From assembly GCA_964543905.1 (NCBI GenBank), contig CAZIZO010000002.1:248001-312000 (forward strand): 64,000 nt of DNA, written 5' to 3'. Position numbers and translations under genes: made by a program. Every line of letters starts with the position of its first letter. Position 1 is the stretch's first letter. Below the pieces are notes generated by a model. The model was not told where the DNA came from. It did not search any database and saw only the letters and a list, made by a program, of their open reading frames with translations. This stretch comes from GCA-016699835 sp964543905. GTDB lineage: Bacteria; Planctomycetota; Phycisphaerae; Phycisphaerales; UBA1924. This document shows positions 16,717 through 24,835 of this stretch, piece after piece.

Positions 16717-16969
16717 GGGACAGGAGGGTAGGGGCGAAGGGGGCGGGCGAGCCAGACGCCGGACCACGAGCGACACGGGGTTGTCCACGACGGCCGAGTC
16801 GGACCAAGACTTCTCTATCCATGGCCCCACACCGTTCAAATCTTGTTGAAAGGAACTCGAGCCCGACTGTCCTTGACCTCTGCCAAGACGTTCGAATACG
16901 CTGGAGTTGAAAGAGGGATTCGGCTGCGGCGATGCCGACGGGTCGCCGCATCCAACGAGGAGAAGCGAG

Positions 16970-17824
16970 ATGAAGACCTCAGGATGTGCGATTGGATGCC
17001 TTGCCCGTGTGGCGTTCGGCACCACCGCGATGTTTCTCATCTCGCCCGTCGTGGCGCAGGTAACCCCGTACGCCGACCGATCGGCGTTTCTCCTCGCTAC
17101 CGGGTCCATAATGGAGCCGGCTTGGCCGAACGCTGGGCTGATCCCGGGTGGACCTGCCGCGTCGTATTCGCTTGGAAGGCTGACGCTCTCGATCGCGCCC
17201 CCGAGTACGAACTTCTACGTGGGTTCGGGGCACCACCCGGCGGTGGGGAGCGATTGGACGACTTTCGTTGCGGGGAATGACATCGCCATCTCCGGCCCGG
17301 AGAATCTCAACGTCGATTTCGCGGAGCCGATGCGTGCCGTCGGATTTGACTTTGCCGAGCCCACGATCCGCACGGTGGTCTACGCGCCGTGCAGCCCGCT
17401 CTGTCCATGCCTGAACTCGACGTTCCAGGTGACACTCCGGCGCGGCGGAGCCTTGGGAATCGTGGTCGGAACGATCCAGTTCAATCGCCCCGACGACACC
17501 GCGGCGTTCGTGGGGCTCGCGAGCCTTCGCGCGTTCGATCGGATGGAGGTGCGAGAACTTGCCGGCTCGTGCGATGACGAGTATTTCGGGCAGTTCTGGA
17601 CGCGGAGCGGGTGCGACTGTCCGGCGGACGTCGATGGAGGACTTGGCACAGGACAGTGCGACGACGGGGTCACGATCGACGACCTGTTGTATTACCTCCG
17701 GATCTTCGAGGAGGGTCTCCTTGCCGCCGACATGGACGACGGCTCGGGCACGGGGACGCTCGACGGCGGCGTCACGATCGACGACCTGCTGTACTACCTC
17801 GTCCGATTCGAAGCCGGCTGCTAA
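16970..17824 (+). CDS. Secreted protein with double GC-type dockerin
   Basis: A 284-residue exported protein. The signal peptide (MKTSGCAIGCLARVAFGTTA, cut near VVAQ) is followed by a beta-rich domain of about 190 residues with no family I can name; it includes GFDFAEPTIRT, a feature of several PEP-CTERM/dockerin-associated domains. The C-terminus holds two dockerin halves (ADVDGG-x-DDGVTIDDLLYYLR and ADMDDGSGTGTLDGGVTID) and ends in Gly-Cys. ATG 16970 is supported by GAGGAGAAG upstream. It converges on the cyclodeaminase-like gene. Confidence 0.8.
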   Translation: MKTSGCAIGCLARVAFGTTAMFLISPVVAQVTPYADRSAFLLATGSIMEPAWPNAGLIPGGPAASYSLGRLTLSIAPPSTNFYVGSGHHPAVGSDWTTFVAGNDIAISGPENLNVDFAEPMRAVGFDFAEPTIRTVVYAPCSPLCPCLNSTFQVTLRRGGALGIVVGTIQFNRPDDTAAFVGLASLRAFDRMEVRELAGSCDDEYFGQFWTRSGCDCPADVDGGLGTGQCDDGVTIDDLLYYLRIFEEGLLAADMDDGSGTGTLDGGVTIDDLLYYLVRFEAGC

Positions 17825-17863
17825 CGCACGTGTGGGAGGGGCGTACCGCCCGCGGCGCGACCA

Positions 17864-18493
17864 CTATCCTCGCAGCCCCCGCACGGTCGCGAGGCACGAC
17901 GCCGCGACGCGGGCGGCGAGTTCGCCCGCGGCCCGCCGCAGCCCCTCGGCTTGCTGAAGTTTGGCGCTTTGAGTCGCCGCGCTGAGCGTGCTCACGTTGA
18001 TCTCGACGTTCCAGTTCGAAGCCTCGACCGTCGCGCGCGCGAGTTCGCCCGCGATGCCCAGATCGCTGCTGAGGTGCTTGTTCGTGATCGGCGCGAGTTT
18101 CTCGAAAAGGCGAAGCAGGTCCACGCACGTCGCCATGACCGCCATCGGGACCTGGACCGCCGCCTGGCAAGCCGCGGCATACTCCGACGCCCGCCGCGGA
18201 TCGTTCTCGGGAAGGCGTGAGAGTTCGTTCACCAGCCCGTACGCCGCCGCATCTTCGTCGGCGAGACGCAGCAGCACCTCGCGCGAGCGTGCAAGGACTC
18301 TGGCGGCGGCTTCGAGATCCCCTTGATGTGCGGCGAGGTTCTTCTTTCCGAGCGAGTACGAGACGACCATGTGCGCCAACGACGCGGAAAGGGCGCCGAC
18401 GGTGGACGCGACCGCGCCGCCTCCGGGCGTGGGAGTCTTGGCCGCGATCTTCGAGAGAAACTCGGAAACGGACTGCGAGGCAAAGGTGCTCAT
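17864..18493 (-). CDS. Cyclodeaminase/cyclohydrolase family protein (FchA-like)
   Basis: A 209-residue helical protein of the formimidoyltransferase-cyclodeaminase C-terminal family. The signature TPTPGGGAVASTVGALSASLAHMV near residues 20-45 is characteristic. Stand-alone members act as methenyltetrahydrofolate cyclohydrolase (FchA) or formimino-THF cyclodeaminase in one-carbon metabolism in the cytoplasm. No other folate gene is nearby, so the exact reaction is not fixed. ATG 18493; it ends 40 bases from the convergent dockerin gene and lies downstream of the kinase gene's stop on the opposite-facing side only as a neighbour on the same strand. Confidence 0.85.
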   Translation of the reverse strand: MSTFASQSVSEFLSKIAAKTPTPGGGAVASTVGALSASLAHMVVSYSLGKKNLAAHQGDLEAAARVLARSREVLLRLADEDAAAYGLVNELSRLPENDPRRASEYAAACQAAVQVPMAVMATCVDLLRLFEKLAPITNKHLSSDLGIAGELARATVEASNWNVEINVSTLSAATQSAKLQQAEGLRRAAGELAARVAASCLATVRGLRG

Positions 18494-18550
18494 GGGCGAA
18501 CCGTATCACGCGATCGCCCCGTACACGCACGCCTGATCGCGTCGGGAGCG

Positions 18551-21235
18551 CTACATCCCGCCCCAGGCGGGAACCCAGTTCCCGGGCAAGGGCTCTCGCG
18601 TCGCGATCTCGTCCCGCAGGCGATCAAACTCCCGGCGCGCCACCGCCGGATTGGTGCGGGCGGTCGGGTTCTCCGCGACGTATGGCTGGGCCATGCTCCA
18701 CCACTCCTGGGCGACGTCGAATCGACCGCACCGGATCATCGCCCGCCCATACGCGACGGTCATGAGCGCGATCCAGTGGTCTTCCATCTCTCCCCGCTGC
18801 GCGACCGCGGCCTCGAACGCCGCGCGGGCCAGCACGTCCGCCTCGTCATGCAAGCCCTGGCGCGCCAGGTTGGAGGCGAGTTCGATCTTGGAACGCAGCA
18901 CGTCCCGATGCGTGTCGTTCTTGGCCACTTGGCGTATCTGCTCCAGCACCTGCGCCCGAATGGCTCCACCCTCGGACCAACGCCCCTGCGCCTCGACGTG
19001 CGCGGCCAGTTGACGCCGATAGCCCGCGAGCACACGCCCATCCTCCCCGACTTCCTCGCCCAGCGCGATCAGTTCGCGCGAGACCCGCTCCGCGTTTGCC
19101 GAGTTCCCCTGCATCTGGTAGAACGACGCCAGCATATGGATCGCCTGCCGCGACGACGAGTGCTTGGCTCCCAGCACGCGCTTGCGCCCTTCGGCCAAGC
19201 GAACCCAGTATGGCTCGGCCTTGTCGTACTCCCGCTTGAGCATGTGCACGTTGGCCATCGTGTTGACGGCTTCCAGCGTCTCGGGCGCGTCGGGTCCTCG
19301 CACCCGCTCCTGGATCTCCAGGAGCCTCGTGCCCAACTCCTCGGCCTTCTTTGGCTCGCCCATCGTGACGTATGAACTCGACAGGGCCTGCATCCATTCC
19401 AACGCCACGTCGCTCTCGGCCCCGAAGAGGTGCACCGCCCGCTCGTACAACGAAGGCAAATCGTCCACCGTCAGTTTCTGCAGGTCCATCCGCAACCGGG
19501 CCTGGCGCTCCACCAGTTTGGCCCGGAACGTGTCCACGTCGTCCGGACCGAGCACTCGTTCGACTTGCCGGGCGATGTCCTGGATTTCCCGCAGGGCTTC
19601 CGCTCGTGTTCCCGAGAACTGCACGGCCTTGGCAAGCGGGACCAGGGCCCGCGTCGCCTCGACGCTCTCCCTTCCCAACTTTCCCACAAGGAGGTTGTAG
19701 GCCGCCCGCGAGTGTTTCAGGGCATCGGCCCATCGCCCCAGCGAGAAGTACGTCTGCCCGATCGTGTCGTGCAACGCCGCCATGACGAGCGGACGATCGT
19801 CCAACGCGTTGGTCGACTCCAGCCGCTTGGCCTCCGCGTCGAGCATCGCCTCGACCGTCACCCCACGCCCCTGCCCGCGGCTCGGGTCCGCCGCGGCCAG
19901 CATCTTCCGGACCAGATCGGTGACTTCTTTCGACGTCTTGGCCTCGTCGATCGCCTGTCGGCGCTGCTCGGCGGCCTGCATCTCGGCGTGGCGAGCCCGG
20001 TCCCGCTCTCGCGAGGCTTTGATCGCCAGCGTGGTCGACAGCGCGGTCCCAAGAACAAGGAGAACCGCCGCCGCCACCACCCCTCCGACCAATCCTCGGT
20101 TTCTTCTGGCGAACTTGCCAAACTGATAGAGCGCGCTGGGCGAACGCGCCACGATGGGCTCGTCCGCGAGGTAGCGCCGGATGTCCTTTCCGAAGTCCTC
20201 CGCCGTGGGGTAGCGCCGCGCGGGGTCCTTCTCCAGCGCCCGCGCCACGATGATCTCCACGTCGCCGCGATACCGATGGTCGAGCGAACTCAGCGAGGGC
20301 GGATCGTCCTCCCGGATCGCCCGCACCACCTCGGGCACGCTCCTCTTCCTCGTGTCATGCGGCAGTCGCCCCGAGAGCAACTCGTACAGGATCACCCCCA
20401 GCGCGTAGACGTCCGAACGCGGATCGATGGCGCTCGGATCGCCCGCGACCTGCTCGGGGCTCATGTAGGCGAGCGTGCCGATGAGTTGTCCCATATCCGT
20501 GCGCATCGTCGCGGCGTGATCCCCGCCCGTCACCCTCGCCACGCCGAAGTCCAGCACCTTGGCTCGCCCCTCGTCGTTGACCAGGATGTTGCCCGGCTTG
20601 AGGTCTCGATGCACAACCCCCTTGGTGTGGGCGTGCTGGATGGCGTCACAGACTTGCGCCAGAACGTCCAGGCGATCACGGACGGGCAACTCGCGCGCCG
20701 CGTCGAGCAGCGGGCGACCGGGGACATACTCCATCGCGAAGTACGGTTGTCGCCCTTGCGGCGTGCTGAGCGCGCCCGCCTCATAGATCTGCGCGATCCC
20801 CGGATGCTGCAATCGCCCCAGCACTTCCGCTTCTCGCTCGAACCGGCGCAGCGACTGCGACGACGCCACGCCCGTCCGGATCAACTTCAAGGCCACCGTC
20901 CGACGCGGATACTCCTGCTCCGCGAGGTAGACCACGCCCATCCCGCCGATCCCCAGCGTCCGCACGATCGTGAACGCCCCAACGCGCGTCCCCGCCACGA
21001 GGGCGTCCGCCGAGCCATCGATCGCCCCGAGCGACGCGATCGCCGGCACGATGGGCTGCTCCAAGAACGACGCCGAATCGTCGTGAAACCGCAAGAGTTC
21101 ACGGACCTCGGCGACGCCCTCGGGGTCGTCCGAGAGCGCGCGGCTCAAAAAGGACTCCCGCTCCTCCCGAGGGAGGGCGGTCGCCTGGGCGAACACGGCG
21201 GATCGACTTGGTTTCTGGGCTTCCAATCCGAACAT
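18551..21235 (-). CDS. Membrane Ser/Thr protein kinase with TPR sensor region
   Basis: About 894 residues. A short helical lead (1-75) precedes a Hanks-type kinase domain at 88-355: glycine loop GIGGMG 95-100, Lys117, HRD 209-211 with catalytic Asp211, DFG 229-231 and SPE 259-261, so it should be active. One transmembrane helix follows (about 381-405), and then some 480 residues of TPR-like helices. This layout is frequent in planctomycetes; the TPR part would face outside and mediate protein contacts. Start choice is uncertain: ATG 21235 begins the conserved lead, while the frame extends to 21307. It diverges from the beta-lactamase-like gene at 21450. Confidence 0.88.
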   Translation of the reverse strand: MFGLEAQKPSRSAVFAQATALPREERESFLSRALSDDPEGVAEVRELLRFHDDSASFLEQPIVPAIASLGAIDGSADALVAGTRVGAFTIVRTLGIGGMGVVYLAEQEYPRRTVALKLIRTGVASSQSLRRFEREAEVLGRLQHPGIAQIYEAGALSTPQGRQPYFAMEYVPGRPLLDAARELPVRDRLDVLAQVCDAIQHAHTKGVVHRDLKPGNILVNDEGRAKVLDFGVARVTGGDHAATMRTDMGQLIGTLAYMSPEQVAGDPSAIDPRSDVYALGVILYELLSGRLPHDTRKRSVPEVVRAIREDDPPSLSSLDHRYRGDVEIIVARALEKDPARRYPTAEDFGKDIRRYLADEPIVARSPSALYQFGKFARRNRGLVGGVVAAAVLLVLGTALSTTLAIKASRERDRARHAEMQAAEQRRQAIDEAKTSKEVTDLVRKMLAAADPSRGQGRGVTVEAMLDAEAKRLESTNALDDRPLVMAALHDTIGQTYFSLGRWADALKHSRAAYNLLVGKLGRESVEATRALVPLAKAVQFSGTRAEALREIQDIARQVERVLGPDDVDTFRAKLVERQARLRMDLQKLTVDDLPSLYERAVHLFGAESDVALEWMQALSSSYVTMGEPKKAEELGTRLLEIQERVRGPDAPETLEAVNTMANVHMLKREYDKAEPYWVRLAEGRKRVLGAKHSSSRQAIHMLASFYQMQGNSANAERVSRELIALGEEVGEDGRVLAGYRRQLAAHVEAQGRWSEGGAIRAQVLEQIRQVAKNDTHRDVLRSKIELASNLARQGLHDEADVLARAAFEAAVAQRGEMEDHWIALMTVAYGRAMIRCGRFDVAQEWWSMAQPYVAENPTARTNPAVARREFDRLRDEIATREPLPGNWVPAWGGM

Positions 21236-21449
21236 GCCTCCAGCCAAACGAGACGCCCAAGTATGACTCACGCCGCCGAAGAATCCAATACCAAAAGCAC
21301 CAATCAAGAACCAACCTTGCCCCGCGTGACGCTCGGGCGATCTGGGAGGGTCCCAGTTTTACGGGTCTTGAGCCCGACGGGAAACGCCCAGGCCAACCTC
21401 AAATTGCTCTCGGCGAGGCCAGAGCACACGCCCGGTCGAGCCGTGGGCC

Positions 21450-22679
21450 ATGCGAAACTCCAATCCCATGCTGTCCTCTCCCTTCGCCTTTGGGCTTGGG
21501 TTGGTTTCGGTGATCACCGCCATCGGCCACGGCGCGGATGGAACGACGACGATCCCGTGGCTGGCCCAGATGAGCGAGTTTGGGCAACAAACGACGGACG
21601 GTCGGTTCGGCTTCATCCTCCAGCCGATCGGAGCAGCGCCCGGACTCGAGTTGCACGCGGACATGCCGTTCGAGCCTGCCAGCGCGATCAAGACGCTGGT
21701 GCTCTTCCACGCGCTTCGGGCGGTGGAGCAGGGCGAGGCGGACTTGGATGAAGTGATCCGGGTCCTTGGCGGGATGCACGACCGTTGCCCGGAGGAGGGA
21801 TGGTCGCGCGATGTCTCGCTACGCGAAGTCCTCCGCGCGATGATGCAGGATTCCGACAACGCGGCCACGCACGCGCTGCGCGAGCGATTCGGCGATGGCG
21901 CCATCCTCGCGACCGCCGTCGAACTTGGACTCCGCGACACGATCCTCCGACATCGGATCGGGTGTGCGGAAGGACCCGACGGCGCGTATGAGAGCCCCAA
22001 CCAAACGACACTTCGCGACGTGGCACTGCTGTACGAGCGACTGAACTCCAGCGCCCTGACGGAGACGTCCCGCGTGCTCGCGTGGGAGTCCATGAACAGC
22101 ACGACTGGGCGTGCCCTGCCCGCGCCGTTGCGCCGCCTTGTTGAGCAGGAAGCGTCGATCCTTTCTGGAGCGAACGGGCTGGCGGAGGCCTTCCTCGCCC
22201 AGACTCGGGTGATACAGAAGAGCGGGAACTACGACTGGCGGGTCGGCGGGCAGGAGTATCACCATGAGTGTCGAGCGGGGATGATCTGGATTTGCTTCAA
22301 GGACGCTCGCGGCACGGCGCGTCCAACGCCCCACGCCGTCGCGGCGTTCGTGAACGACGCGAGCAACGGCGAGGCGGCGAGTCTGGCCGCCACCACGCTG
22401 TATTGGGAATGCCTGCGCCTCCCGATCCGTGAAGCGATGCGATCGTGGGCGGCGGCTGGGCAACGCGATCCGGCGGACCTCGACAATGGCCGCGGCGACG
22501 GCATACCTGATGGCACGGTGGACCTCCACGATCTTGTCTATTTCATCGAACGCTTCAGCGCGGGAGACTTGGCCGCGGACGTGGACGACGGCGCGGGGAA
22601 GGGAATCCCGGACGGCGAGGTCTCGACCGACGATCTGTTGTTTTTTCTTGCGAAGTATGGGGAATGTCGTTCCCGGTAA
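21450..22679 (+). CDS. Secreted class A beta-lactamase-like serine hydrolase with dockerin tail
   Basis: A 409-residue exported protein. After a signal peptide (1-29), a penicillin-recognising fold shows all three active-site motifs: S-x-x-K at 78-81 (SAIK), SDN at 135-137 and KSG at 257-259. These place it with class A beta-lactamases, although peptidase or esterase roles occur in the superfamily and the Glu of the omega loop is not obvious. The last 65 residues are two dockerin halves (ADLDNGRGDGIPDG and ADVDDGAGKGIPDG), but the end is GECRSR and not the usual Gly-Cys. A hydrolase joined to a dockerin suggests a surface-bound enzyme. Start: ATG 21450; ATG 21468 is possible. Confidence 0.8.
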   Translation: MRNSNPMLSSPFAFGLGLVSVITAIGHGADGTTTIPWLAQMSEFGQQTTDGRFGFILQPIGAAPGLELHADMPFEPASAIKTLVLFHALRAVEQGEADLDEVIRVLGGMHDRCPEEGWSRDVSLREVLRAMMQDSDNAATHALRERFGDGAILATAVELGLRDTILRHRIGCAEGPDGAYESPNQTTLRDVALLYERLNSSALTETSRVLAWESMNSTTGRALPAPLRRLVEQEASILSGANGLAEAFLAQTRVIQKSGNYDWRVGGQEYHHECRAGMIWICFKDARGTARPTPHAVAAFVNDASNGEAASLAATTLYWECLRLPIREAMRSWAAAGQRDPADLDNGRGDGIPDGTVDLHDLVYFIERFSAGDLAADVDDGAGKGIPDGEVSTDDLLFFLAKYGECRSR

Positions 22680-22731
22680 GGGGGCCGGGCAGCGATCATC
22701 TCCGGCATTTGGCCGATAAACTACATGGCTG

Positions 22732-23754
22732 ATGTTCCTCGGTCGAGCGCCATCGCGCGTGTTCGGACGCCTGCTGCGTGACAGGGCGGTTGCGTTTCCG
22801 ATTCTCTTTTCACTGGTGGTGCACGCGGCCCTGGTGTCGGCGCTGGTCTCCTGGCGCCTGGAGCAGCGCGAGCGCCCCCTGAAGTTGAGCGAATCAGGAA
22901 GCAGCACCGTGCTCAACCTCGGGGCTGATCGTGCCGAGCCACCCGCGGCACCGCCACCCCAGCCCCAACCCGCGCCGACGCCCGAGCCGCCTGCACCACC
23001 CGAGTCGACGGAGGATCCTGCGGCGCCTTCCCCCTCACCGAGCGGGTTGCCGACGGTCGTGGTTCCCTCGAGGAACGAGTTTGCGGCGCCCCAGCCTCGT
23101 CCCGCGGCGGCGGCGCCGCCGCCGGCGATCGCGCCCAGGCGTGTGGAGCCTCCGCCATCTCGACCACCACCTCCCGTGACGACGGTGACGTTCGCGGGCG
23201 TGGAATCAACGCGTGCCAACAGGATCGTCTACGCCATTGACGCTTCGGGTTCGATGGCCTCCAGCCTGCCGTTCGTCAAGGCGGAACTGGCGCGTTCGGT
23301 GGCGAAACTGGACCCGACCCAGTCCTTCGCGGTGGTCATCTTTCGAGAGCGGCTCGGGGGCGGCGAGAGCGTCGAGACTCTCGCCGCGGGGGCGGCGTTG
23401 CTGTCGGCGACGCCGCACGCCAAAGGTGACTTGGCGCGATGGATCGCGAGCGTCGAGCCGTCGGGACGCTCGAGCACGCTGTCCGGACTTCGAGCGGCGC
23501 TGAACTTCCGGCCCGACCTGATCCTGCTCCTGACCCGCAACATCCGACGCAGCGGCAAGGGCGCGGAGGGGGAGACCGTCGCCTCCACGCTCGCGGCTCT
23601 GGAATCGGTCAATCCGCGCATCGCGGGCGGGGCAAGGGCGGTGGTCATCAAGGTTGTGCAGTTCGTCGAGGACGATCCCACGGGGCTGATGCAGGCGATC
23701 GGCGAGGCGCATGGCGACGGGCCGGGATCGTATCGCGTGGTCCCGGTGGATTGA
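22732..23754 (+). CDS. Membrane-anchored von Willebrand factor A domain protein
   Basis: A 340-residue protein with a TonB-like plan: a short cytoplasmic start, one membrane helix at 21-41, a Pro/Ala-rich spacer (65-155) and a vWA domain from about 160. The metal-site motif D-x-S-x-S is present at 170-174 (DASGS), so a MIDAS could form; the domain would sit in the periplasm. Function is unknown. It starts 53 bases after the beta-lactamase-like gene and 37 bases before the dehydrogenase, so the three may be co-transcribed. No ExbB or ExbD homologue is beside it. Confidence 0.75.
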   Translation: MFLGRAPSRVFGRLLRDRAVAFPILFSLVVHAALVSALVSWRLEQRERPLKLSESGSSTVLNLGADRAEPPAAPPPQPQPAPTPEPPAPPESTEDPAAPSPSPSGLPTVVVPSRNEFAAPQPRPAAAAPPPAIAPRRVEPPPSRPPPPVTTVTFAGVESTRANRIVYAIDASGSMASSLPFVKAELARSVAKLDPTQSFAVVIFRERLGGGESVETLAAGAALLSATPHAKGDLARWIASVEPSGRSSTLSGLRAALNFRPDLILLLTRNIRRSGKGAEGETVASTLAALESVNPRIAGGARAVVIKVVQFVEDDPTGLMQAIGEAHGDGPGSYRVVPVD

Positions 23755-23790
23755 CCGTCGTGAGGCGCTCGGCGTGCGAACGATTGCCGC

Positions 23791-24750
23791 GTGAGCCGCC
23801 CGCTCGTCATCTTCACGGAGCAACTGGATCGGGAGGCCGAAGCGTGGCTGCACGAACGGTGTGCGGTGGAGGCGTGTCCGGTCCAGGATGCTGCGCGGCT
23901 GCGTGAGCGACTGAAGGACGCCCAGGGGCTGATCGTGCGGACGTACACGCGGGTGGACGCGGCCTTGCTCGACGCGGCGCCAAGACTCAAGGTTGTGGGA
24001 CGGGCTGGCGTTGGGCTGGACAATATCGATGTGGCGGAGTGTCGGCGGCGGGGCATCGAGGTGGTGCACACGCCGGACGCGAATGGGGACGCGGTGGCGG
24101 AGTATGTGTTCGCGATGCTGCTGGCGGAAGTGCGCCCGTTGTGGTATGTCGATGCGGCGATGGAGGCGGACGCGTGGCACGCGCTGCGGAAGCGGGTGGT
24201 GACGCCGAAGCAGTTGCGCGAGATGACGCTGGGGGTCCTGGGGCTGGGGAAGATTGGGCGGCGTGTGGCGCGGATCGCGCGCGGATTCGAAATGACGGTG
24301 ATCTACCACGATCTCGTGGAGATTCCGGAAGCGGAGCGGCACGGGGCGAGCCCGGTGTTTCGGGATGAGTTGTTGGCGCGGGCGGATGTGCTGACGATCC
24401 ACGTGGATCATCGGGCGGGCAATCGGCACCTGATCAACGCGGCGGCGCTGGCGCGGATGAAGCCGACGACCATCCTGATCAACACGAGCCGGGGGATGGT
24501 GGTGGATCACGCGGCGCTGGCGGAGTTTCTGCGGCGCCACGCGCACGCGCGGGCGCTCCTGGACGTGCACGATCCCGAGCCGATCGAGGCGGCGAACCCG
24601 CTGCTGGGGATGGCGAACGCGAAGTTGGCGCCGCACCTGGCGGCGGCGACGAACATGGCCCACGCGAACATGAGTTGGGTGGTGCGGGATGTGTGGAGGG
24701 CTTTGTGTGGCGAGAAGACGGAGTTCGGGGCCACAAAGTGCGGGGAGTAA
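23791..24750 (+). CDS. D-isomer 2-hydroxyacid dehydrogenase (phosphoglycerate dehydrogenase-like)
   Basis: A 319-residue NAD-dependent dehydrogenase. The Rossmann motif is GLGKIG at 151-156; the catalytic set is Arg234 (in NTSRG), Glu264 (in DVHDPEP) and His282 (PHLAAAT). The substrate-side segment VVGRAGVGLDNIDV is that of SerA-type enzymes. There is no C-terminal ACT or ASB domain, so it is a short form, and the substrate could be 3-phosphoglycerate or another 2-hydroxyacid. It starts with GTG at 23791. It ends near a hairpin facing gatA. Confidence 0.88.
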   Translation: MSRPLVIFTEQLDREAEAWLHERCAVEACPVQDAARLRERLKDAQGLIVRTYTRVDAALLDAAPRLKVVGRAGVGLDNIDVAECRRRGIEVVHTPDANGDAVAEYVFAMLLAEVRPLWYVDAAMEADAWHALRKRVVTPKQLREMTLGVLGLGKIGRRVARIARGFEMTVIYHDLVEIPEAERHGASPVFRDELLARADVLTIHVDHRAGNRHLINAAALARMKPTTILINTSRGMVVDHAALAEFLRRHAHARALLDVHDPEPIEAANPLLGMANAKLAPHLAAATNMAHANMSWVVRDVWRALCGEKTEFGATKCGE

Positions 24751-24809
24751 GCCTTCCAGACGTTGGCTGTCGGAGTGGTGCGGGGGCGAACCGACCCTCC
24801 CGCCCTCTT

Positions 24810-24834
24810 GGAGGGGGAGCAGGACGCCCCCTCC
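24810..24834. terminator. Possible shared hairpin terminator between convergent genes
   Basis: GGAGGGGG at 24810-24817 pairs with CCCCCTCC at 24827-24834 around a nine-base loop. It sits between the dehydrogenase stop (24750) and the gatA stop (24836). A TTTT follows only six bases later on the plus strand, so termination strength is uncertain. Confidence 0.45.
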
Positions 24835-24835
24835 G

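Noticed and set aside
19430..21751. Long plus-strand frame opposite the protein kinase
   Set aside because: The kinase catalytic motifs are on the minus strand; this frame is a high-GC shadow that also runs into the beta-lactamase-like gene in another frame.
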